Part shown: in pieces, positions 57,155 through 64,000 of the stretch
Layout of the letters: the number at the start of each line of letters is the position of its first letter
Position numbering within the stretch: the stretch's first letter is position 1
Source of the DNA: Ovis canadensis
Lineage: Eukaryota; Chordata; Mammalia; Artiodactyla; Bovidae
Reading direction: 5' to 3'
Length of the DNA stretch: 64,000 nt
Assembly: GCF_042477335.2 (NCBI RefSeq)
Contig: NC_091245.1
Location: forward strand, 29,584,501 to 29,648,500
Notes under the pieces: model-generated
Database searches by the model: none
What the model saw: only the letters and a program-made list of their open reading frames with translations
Told to the model about the DNA's origin: nothing
Made by a program: the position numbers and the translations under genes

Positions 57155-57310
57155 AGTGCCAACCATGTGCCAGCCACTTCTCTCCTCACACACCTGGGAG
57201 GAGTGAGGCATTCATATCCCCATTTTATAAATGAGGGAACTGAGGCACAGGGAAGATAGAAGCAATTGCCAAAGCCTCTCAGGGAACCAGTATCAGAAAA
57301 GGGATTCAAA
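57155..57310 (-). repeat. MIR (reverse)
   Basis: CCATTTTATAAATGAGGGAA, CTGAGGCACAGGGAAGATAG. Confidence 0.75.
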
Positions 57311-57639
57311 GCCAGATCTCTTGTCCTTCTTTCCCTTCTGCTCCATCTTCCTGGCTTAGGAAATCACAGTTACCCTAGCTGGTTCCATATGGATCCCCAA
57401 ACTCTGTCCCTAGTCCCAGGTGTGTCCCTGAACATTTCTTTCACAACAGATGGAGCCAACAGGGAACCCAACCACGTAAACAATATGCTGTAATGAGTCT
57501 AATAGATTAGCAGCCTCTTCTCTCCCTTGCTCATTTCTGTTTTCACCTACCGCCTCCGTGCCTATATCCCTTCTTCTGGGCCTCCGTTTCCCTGGAGAGA
57601 CTCCTGTTTCTGCCAAAGTCTAGGTAGAGGAGAACTCAC

Positions 57640-57930
57640 CCTCTTCATTCATTTATCTATTTATTTATTCAGAAAACCCTCATTAAGTTTCCATTGATGT
57701 CAGGCCTATGGCAAGAGCTTGATGAGGGAGCCCCTGCCTTTCAGGAAGTTCATAGTCTAGTGGGGGCAGGGGAGGCTAATCACAGCCCTTGGCCTGTTGT
57801 GATCAGTGCTATAAGTCTATAGGGCACTAGGATGGCACCTAACTACACCCAGGCAGCTGTGGGATGAGGGTGGGCAGTCAAGACAGGCTTCCTGAAAGAG
57901 GTGACACTCAAGGAAGCCTTAAAAAATGAG
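57640..57930 (-). repeat. L2 3' end (reverse)
   Basis: TTCATTCATTTATCTATTTA, CAGGAAGTTCATAGTCTAGT, CAGGCTTCCTGAAAGAGGTG. Confidence 0.75.
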
Positions 57931-58167
57931 ACGTTGGGGTGTCCCTGGTGGTCCAGAGGTTGAGCATCCACCTCGGAAGGCAGGGAAATTAGGTTTGACC
58001 CCTGGCCATGGGACTAGACCCTGCATGCCACAGAAATACTAAGGCCATAAACCGTAACTACTGAGCCTATGTGCTGCAACTAGACAGTCTGTATGAAGCA
58101 ACAAAGGTCCCACGTGCTGCAGCTAAGACCTGACACAGCGAAATCGATTTAAGAATGAGATGTCGTT
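57918..58167 (+). mobile_element. CHR-1 SINE with diverged target-site duplication
   Basis: Forward CHR-1: GTGTCCCTGGTGGTCCAGAG to ACACAGCGAAATCG. Flanks TTAAAAAATGAGACGTTG and TTTAAGAATGAGATGTCG are diverged copies. Confidence 0.9.
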
Positions 58168-59029
58168 CATCAGGTACAGAAAAGGGCATTCCAGGCTAAA
58201 GGAGAGTTTCTGTGTCCAGGACATTTGTCATATTCATCATTGTCCATCTTCTTCTGAACAGTCTTTCTATATTTGTGTGATTCTCCCTAATGGATTCCAC
58301 CTTCCCAAAATAGAAGATAGAGCATCAATTCCCAGCTTCCCTTGCAGCTAGGAAACAGTCATGTGACCTAGCTCTGCCAATCATTCAGGACTTGCTTCAA
58401 GAAAGAGCAGCATAAAGAAAGAGAACCCCAGTGAGATGGTACGTTGCTGGTGGAGGTGGTTTGGAAAGCAGCACAGGTTGCTAGGTTGAGTCCCTGACAC
58501 AGATGTGGCATTGGTTTTGTGGCAGTAGCAGCAGCAGTTTTCACTGAAGCTGAGGTCCTAGCAGTTGGTATTTGCTAGAGTGATGGCAGAGACAGAAGGT
58601 CCTGAGATGGCCAGTTCTGCGGTTTGCTCCTGGAAGCAATTTTATCATTGCGTCTGCTCCTCTCATCCTCCTGATGATTCTCTGAATTCCTAACACTTGC
58701 AACAAACCCAATTTCTGCTTTCACATGCTCAAATGGATTCTGTTACTAGCAACTAACAGCCCTGACTGATACACACAGGGAGGTCAGTTGCTGTGGTGGC
58801 TGATGAGGTATACCTGGGCCAGCCCAGGAGGAGCAGCACCAGGCTAGAGGTTAGGATGAAGGCAGTAGGGATCTATAGAAAGATCAAAGCAGAGTAGTGG
58901 CAATGACTGGGCATCACTTTCTGGAGGCCAAGGGGAACACAGATAATACAGACTCAAAAATCATGAGATTGGAGGATTGGATCCTTATTTTCAGATCAAC
59001 GGAAAGTGTAGTTTTTAAGGTTTGAAAGC
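58168..59029. other. Upstream intergenic stretch
   Basis: No gene; possibly antisense L2-like near 58800-59000 but not convincing. Confidence 0.45.
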
Positions 59030-59180
59030 GTGAGAAGTGGTTAAGAACGCTCTGTGCCTCAGTTTCTTCGTCTTCAAAATGGGAAATAAATTTACTTATC
59101 TCATATCTTAAGGATTAAATCAGTTAAGTTGTAAAATGCTCAGAACAGCGCCTGGCATTTAGTAATTAGCTATTATTGTT
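59030..59180 (+). repeat. MIR
   Basis: TGTGCCTCAGTTTCTTCGTC, ACAGCGCCTGGCATTTAGTA. Confidence 0.8.
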
Positions 59181-59404
59181 GAGAGCAATACTGAAAGTGC
59201 TTGGGTCAGGTCAGGGATTTAGGGTGACAGGTTTCTGGTCCTTGTTTTGCCACAGCTGTGATGTGCCTCCATCTCTGATGTATGAAGTGTGAGTACCGGA
59301 CCTCTGATCCTGCTCCCACGTGCGAAGCCAGCTCTCCTCTCTGACCTCTCAGCCCTGCCTCTGCCTCAGCCCCCAGAGGCACCTAGAGTGAAGTCCAATC
59401 AGGA

Positions 59405-60075
59405 ATGTTTCATCACTTGACTTCCTGTCTGAAACAGCTGATCACTCCTTCCCTGGAACATGGTCTTTCATGGCCCCTTGATATCCTGGACTCCTGGATT
59501 TCCTTCATCCTTTCTGGCTCCTCTTTTCTCCATCTTCTTCCCAGTTTTGCATCCTCAACCTCTCTCTTAAATATGGGCCTTTCTCAGGGGTATGTCCTAG
59601 GCCTCTCCTCTCTCTTCATTCTGTGCTTTGTCCCCAGCCCATGTCTTCGGTTCTCAAGGCTTCCACCACTTCCTCTAAGTAGAAAACATTCATGTCACAC
59701 CTTCACCCAGATCCCTCCCCCGAGCTCCAGTGCTGCATGGCATCCTGTCTCCTGCGCCACTCCACTGGGTATCTGTAATACATCTGAAAGAGAACTCATT
59801 GTTCTCTGCCAGCCCAGACTTACAGCCACCTTCCTAGAGGATGGCACCACTATCATCCGACTTAGATGCTCAGACCAGAAGCCCTTGTTCTCAATAGGCC
59901 TCATATCTCATTTGCCACCATGTCCTGCCCACTCCACCCTTTCAGAGTATCTTCTTCATTCATCACAGTCTATACACTAGTCCAGGCCCTCCTCCTCTCT
60001 CATGAGGATTTTCGCACCACCCTTCTCAATGGTTTCACTACATCCAGCCTTGCTCTCCCTGATCCATGCTATATG
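59405..60075 (+). repeat. L2 internal region
   Basis: Sense L2 phrases: GGGGTATGTCCTAGGCCTCT, CCAGCCCAGACTTACAGCCA, GAGGATGGCACCACTATCAT. The 191-codon open frame at 59405-59980 lies in it and is a repeat remnant, not a host gene. Confidence 0.65.
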
Positions 60076-60324
60076 ATGGCATATGTTATGATCAAGTGGG
60101 GCTTATTCCGGAATTGCAAGTTTAGTTTAATGTCCTTTATTAGATCAGTATAATTTTATCATAGTCAGAGAATAAAAGAAAAACATCATCATTTCAGTAC
60201 AGAAATAAATAAATAAATTGATAAAATTTAATATCAGTTCATAATAAAGCTCTCAATAAACTAAGAATAGTAGGAAATTTCTTTAATCTGAGAAAGAATA
60301 TCCGCAAAAATCCTATGTGCATGT

Positions 60325-60529
60325 ATGCTCAATCGTGCCTGACTCTTTGAGACCCCATGGACTGTAGCCCACCAGGCTCCTCTATCTATGGGATTTCCCA
60401 GGCAAAAATACTGGAGTGGGTTGCCATTTCCTTCTCCAGGGGATCTTCCTGACCCAGGGATTGAACCTGCACCTTGTGTGGGTCCTGCTTTGCAAGTGGA
60501 TTCTTTACCTCTGAGCCACCAGGGAAACC
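60325..60529 (-). mobile_element. Bov-tA SINE (reverse)
   Basis: CTCAATCGTGCCTGACTCTT to GAGCCACCAGGGAAACC, complete. Confidence 0.92.
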
Positions 60530-61006
60530 ATGTTTAATGTGAAATGTTGAACACTTTATCCCAAGAACAAGGTGAGAATATACCATCACACTGTTTTTCT
60601 TCAATCATTATACTAACGGTCTAGCTGGGACAATAAGGGAAGAAAAAGTCATAAAAAGTATAAAGCTTGAAAAAGAAGTAAAACTGCCATTAGTTTCTGA
60701 TGACATCACTGTGGATGTAAGAATTACAAAAAATCTATAAAGTATTAGAATTAATTTAGCAAAGTTTTGAGATACAGGACAATATACAAAAATAATTATT
60801 TTTTCTATAGTAGCAACAGACAATTAGAAAATGAAATTTGAAAATAATACTATTTATAATGGCATCAAAAACATCAAATACCTAAGAATAAATGCAATAA
60901 AATATGTGCAAAACCTTCACTCTGAAACTTTAGTGCTTCAGAAAGTAAAAGAAGACCTAAATAAATGGAGGGATATACCATGTTCATGGATTGGAAGATT
61001 TGGTAC

Positions 61007-61008
<2 letters not shown>

Positions 61009-61048
<40 letters not shown>
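61009..61048 (+). repeat. (GT)n microsatellite
   Basis: About 20 GT units within the L1 region. Confidence 0.95.
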
Positions 61049-61049
<1 letters not shown>

Positions 61050-61584
61050 TGACAGGGCTAAGCAAGGGGACAGTGAATATTTGGTTCCTATTCCTATGAG
61101 GCATTCAAATAAGAATAATTCTCATATCTATGACAGCAGTTTTATTGCTAAGAACTGCCATGGAAAGTGCCAGGGGATCACCCCATTTGCACATGAGGTT
61201 CTTGTATGGAGATACTCTCACTAACTCAATGACAATAGGGTATACAGTTTGAGTTCTGTCTTTAGTTGTGGCATTGAATGGTTGAGCTGTCTACCTGCTC
61301 TGTCTCCATCTTTATTCCTTACTTTAAAAAACTGGTCAGACTGCAGAATTAGGAGTGAAGGCATTGCCAGATATCAAAGTGACAAACTCTGAGTACAAAG
61401 TGACTGGGGTTTTATTCATTCATTCATCAAACTTATATTAAACACTTACTATATACTATGCATTTTACTAAGTATTAGGATACAAGGATGCCTTGATAGC
61501 CCAAGAGATCACCTCTTAAGTTAGGTATAGACATCTAATCAGTTTCTATTCAGTCTGCTCAGTCTATACACAATATAAACATAC

Positions 61585-61875
61585 CTGCTGCTAAGTCACT
61601 TCAGTCAAGTCCGACTCTGTGCGACCCCGTAGACGGCAACCCACAAGGCTCCCCCGTCCCTGGGATTCTCCAGGCGAGAACACTGGAGTGGGTTGCCATT
61701 CCCTTCTCCAATGCAGGAAAGTGAAAAGTGAAAGTGAAGTCGCTCAGTTGTGCCCAACTCTTAGCGACCCATGGACTGCAGCCTACCAGGCTCCCCCGTC
61801 CCTGGGATTCTCCAGGCAAGAACACTGGCGTGGGCTGCCATTTCCTTCTCCAGTGCAGGAAAGTGAAACGTGAAA
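61585..61875 (+). mobile_element. BOV-A2 SINE, dimer
   Basis: CTGCTGCTAAGTCACTTCAG through both monomers to AAAGTGAAACGTGAAAGG. Confidence 0.93.
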
Positions 61876-62441
61876 GGAAGTACATAGAAAGTACAATGAA
61901 AGTTCAGAAGGAGCAGCATCTAAGTTGGCCTGATGGTCAGATGAAGTTTTAAGGGATAGAGAGTTTTTAGGCCAGTATTTGTTAAGGTGCTAATTCTTCT
62001 AAAATTGACCTCTAGACTCAGTACAATTCCAATAAAAAATCTAATAGCTTTTTAAAAGTTAACACTCTGATTCTAAAGTTTATACGAAAATACAGAGAAC
62101 CTAAAAAGACAGTGAGATTTTGGAGAAGAATAAAGCTTGAGGACTTAGACTATCATATGTGAAAACTCATTATAAAACTTTAATAATTAACACATAGTAC
62201 TGGCACAGAGTAGTCAAGGTGACCAATTCTACAGAACAGAGAACTCGGAAGTAGGCTTGTACATATAAGAACACTTGATTTATGAGAAAATGGCCACTGC
62301 AATTCACTAGAAGAAAAAAATATTTTCAAAAAACTGGTGCTAGAAATTTAAATGGAGCTTGGTTGGAAATGGGTGCTGAACGAGCCTTGACTTCTACCTC
62401 ACACCACACAGAAACGTTGATTCACATGGATCAGGGTCCTT

Positions 62442-62552
62442 GGGACTTTCCCGGTGGTCCAGTGGTTAAGACATGCTTCCACTACAGTGGGCATGGGTTC
62501 CGTCCCTGGTTGGGGAACAAAGATTCCACATGCTGTGCAGTGCAGCCAAAAA
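62442..62552 (+). mobile_element. CHR-2-type SINE
   Basis: GGGACTTTCCCGGTGGTCCA, CCCTGGTTGGGGAACAAAGA, TGCAGTGCAGCCAAAAAAG; sits within the L1. Confidence 0.92.
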
Positions 62553-63283
62553 AGAAACTTCTAGAAGAAAATATAAGAGAATCTCTTATAACCTTGAGGT
62601 AGGCGAAGATTGTTTAAGCATATCACATATATGCTGAAAAAAATCAACCATAAAGGAAAAGGTTGAAAAGATAAAGGAAATGAACATCATTAAAATTAAG
62701 AACTATTCATCAAAAGGTATCACTAAGAGAGTGAAAATATAAGCTACAAACTGGGAGGAGATAATTGCAATATGTATGTCAAACAAGGGACTCATACCTA
62801 GAAAATTTAAAGAACTCATGTATCGAGAAACCTAGACAATGCATTAAAAGCGAAAAACAGGCAAGAGACTTGGACACTTCGTAAATCAACAAGCATACGA
62901 AAAGGTGCTCCACATCATTAGTCATCAGTGAGATGCAAATATGAACCACAATGAGATACTGTTAATGTTCTATACCTTCCAGTATGGCTAAAATGAAAAG
63001 GACCAACATTTTCAAGTGTTTGCAAAAATACAGAGTAACTGGAACTCTCATACATTGTTAATAGAAATATATATTGATGCAATACTTTAGAAACTGGTAG
63101 TATTTCCAAAGCTAAAGATATATATATATATTCTGTATCAGGAATTCCACTCCTGGATATATACTCAACAGAAACGAGCACGTGTATATCCACCAAAGGA
63201 AATATACCGAAATATTCATAGCATTATTTATAATAGCCAAGAATTGGAAATGACCCAAATGTCCATTAACAGTAGAAACTGCC

Positions 63284-63402
63284 AGGAAATTCCCCGGCAG
63301 TCCAGTGGTTAGGACTCCATGTTTCCACTGCAGGAAGCAATGCATTCCTTCCCTAGTCAGGGATCTAAGATCCTACAAGCCATGTGGCGTGGACAAAAAA
63401 GT
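63284..63402 (+). mobile_element. CHR-2-type SINE
   Basis: AAATTCCCCGGCAGTCCAGT, CTAGTCAGGGATCTAAGATC, ATGTGGCGTGGACAAAAAAG; sits within the L1. Confidence 0.9.
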
Positions 63403-63448
63403 AAAATAGAGTGATTAATTTAAAAAAGTAGGATAGATAAATAAAATA

Positions 63449-63462
63449 TTGTGTGTGTGTGT

Positions 63463-63521
<59 letters not shown>
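63449..63521 (+). repeat. (TG)n-(TACA)n-(TA)n microsatellite
   Basis: Compound repeat ending in about 23 TA units just before the outer Bov-tA. Confidence 0.95.
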
Positions 63522-63525
<4 letters not shown>

Positions 63526-63533
63526 AATATTGT

Positions 63534-63966
63534 GCTTCCCTGGTGGCTCACATGGTAAAGAATCTGCCTGCAATGCAAGAGACCTGGATTTGATCCCTGG
63601 GTTCAGAAGATCCCTGGAAAAGGAAACGGCTGTATGCATGCTCAGTCACTTCAGTTGTGTCTGACTCTTTTGGGACCCTATGGGCTGTAGCCCACCAGGC
63701 TCCTCTGTTCTGGGATTCTCCAGACAAGAATACTGGAGTGGGTTGCCATGCCCTCCTTCAGAGGATAGTCCCAATCCGGGGATCAAACTCACATCTGCCT
63801 GTGTCTCCTGCATTGCAGGCCGACTCTTTACCCACTGAGCCACCTGGGAAGCCCAGGGAATGTCTACCGACTCCAATATTCTTGCCTGGAGAGTTCCATG
63901 GACAGAGGAGCCTGGCGGGCTACAGTCCATGGGGTTGCAAAGAGCTGGACACGACTGAGTGACTTC
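63534..63966 (+). mobile_element. Bov-tA SINE interrupted by a second Bov-tA
   Basis: Forward SINE head at 63534-63630 (GCTTCCCTGGTGGCTCACAT) resumes at about 63865 (CCGACTCCAATATTCTTGCC) and ends CACGACTGAGTGACTTCACC. Flanks AGTGAAATATTGT and GGTGAAATGTTAT look like its diverged target-site duplication. Confidence 0.92.
63631..63855 (-). mobile_element. Bov-tA SINE (reverse), nested in the previous SINE
   Basis: Complete reverse SINE from CTCAGTCACTTCAGTTGTGT to GAGCCACCTGGGAAGCCC, inside the forward copy. Confidence 0.93.
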
Positions 63967-64000
63967 ACCTTCATGGTGAAATGTTATATAGCCATGAGAA

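Larger units (their letters stand above)
60560..64000 (+). mobile_element. Old L1 LINE, fragmented by later insertions
   Basis: L1 ORF2 3' half in sense orientation. Recognisable pieces are at 60560-61004 (GGAGGGATATACCATGTTCA), 61980-62441 (CATAGTACTGGCACAGAGTA), 62553-63283 (TAATAGCCAAGAATTGGAAA) and 63967-64000 (TATATAGCCATGAGAA). Between them lie a GT repeat, unassigned DNA, an antisense L2-like end (about 61415-61540), a BOV-A2, two CHR-2 SINEs, a TA repeat and a Bov-tA pair. Frames are heavily broken. The element runs off the right edge. Confidence 0.85.

Noticed and set aside
59405..59980. 191-codon plus-strand open frame
   Set aside because: Lies inside sense L2-like sequence; the leucine/serine-rich peptide is a repeat by-product.
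63449..63521. TA/TACA repeat as a CRISPR-like or regulatory array
   Set aside because: Simple compound microsatellite; no spacers or unit structure.
30311..64000. A second host gene upstream of SSBP3
   Set aside because: No run of conserved exons or spliced protein seen; remaining open frames fall in repeats or lack features.

Overview
The window is vertebrate nuclear DNA from a ruminant, most probably a bovid (cattle, sheep, goat or a close relative). The evidence is the repeat content. It carries BovB (RTE-clade) LINE copies, Bov-tA and BOV-A2 SINEs that share the BovB tail, and artiodactyl CHR-1/CHR-2 tRNA-derived SINEs. These lie over an older mammalian layer of MIR, L2 and L1M fragments. 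There is no bacterial-type gene organisation, and nearly all open frames are chance or transposon-derived.

The one cellular gene I can prove is the 5' end of SSBP3 (single-stranded DNA-binding protein 3, an LDB1/LIM-homeodomain co-factor), on the minus strand. Four coding exons (29171-29226, 28099-28171, 27815-27876, 24977-25061) join with GT-AG junctions and matching phases. Together they give 92 codons, which is the whole conserved N-terminal LUFS/LisH region. The rest of the gene lies beyond the left edge, so positions 1-24976 are part of intron 4. The gene starts in a CpG island (about 28390-30310). That island holds an inverted CCAAT pair, a GC box, a GC-rich 5' UTR with CGG tracts, and a short upstream ORF.

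Layout: 1-24976 is intron 4, mostly non-repetitive with scattered MIR and SINE copies and some candidate conserved non-coding elements. 24977-29226 holds exons 4 to 1. About 29227-29640 is 5' UTR and promoter. 30311-64000 is upstream intergenic DNA with no supported gene. It is repeat-rich: L2, an L1 3' end at 35.7-36.4 kb, a 5'-truncated BovB at 42.1-43.2 kb, a head-to-head BovB pair at 51.5-52.7 kb, and a stack of nested insertions in an old L1 at 60.5-64 kb.

The most unusual structures are: a ~123-bp imperfect inverted repeat inside SSBP3 intron 3; a diverged local direct duplication near 8.5 and 9.2 kb; one target site used by two successive retrotransposon insertions near 39 kb; and a SINE inserted in a SINE inserted in an L1 at the right edge. 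I found no convincing undescribed multi-gene system. This is ordinary mammalian gene and intergenic sequence with some notable local structure. Repeat family names come from remembered consensus patterns, not a database search, and repeat boundaries are good to roughly 5-30 bases except where target-site duplications are given.
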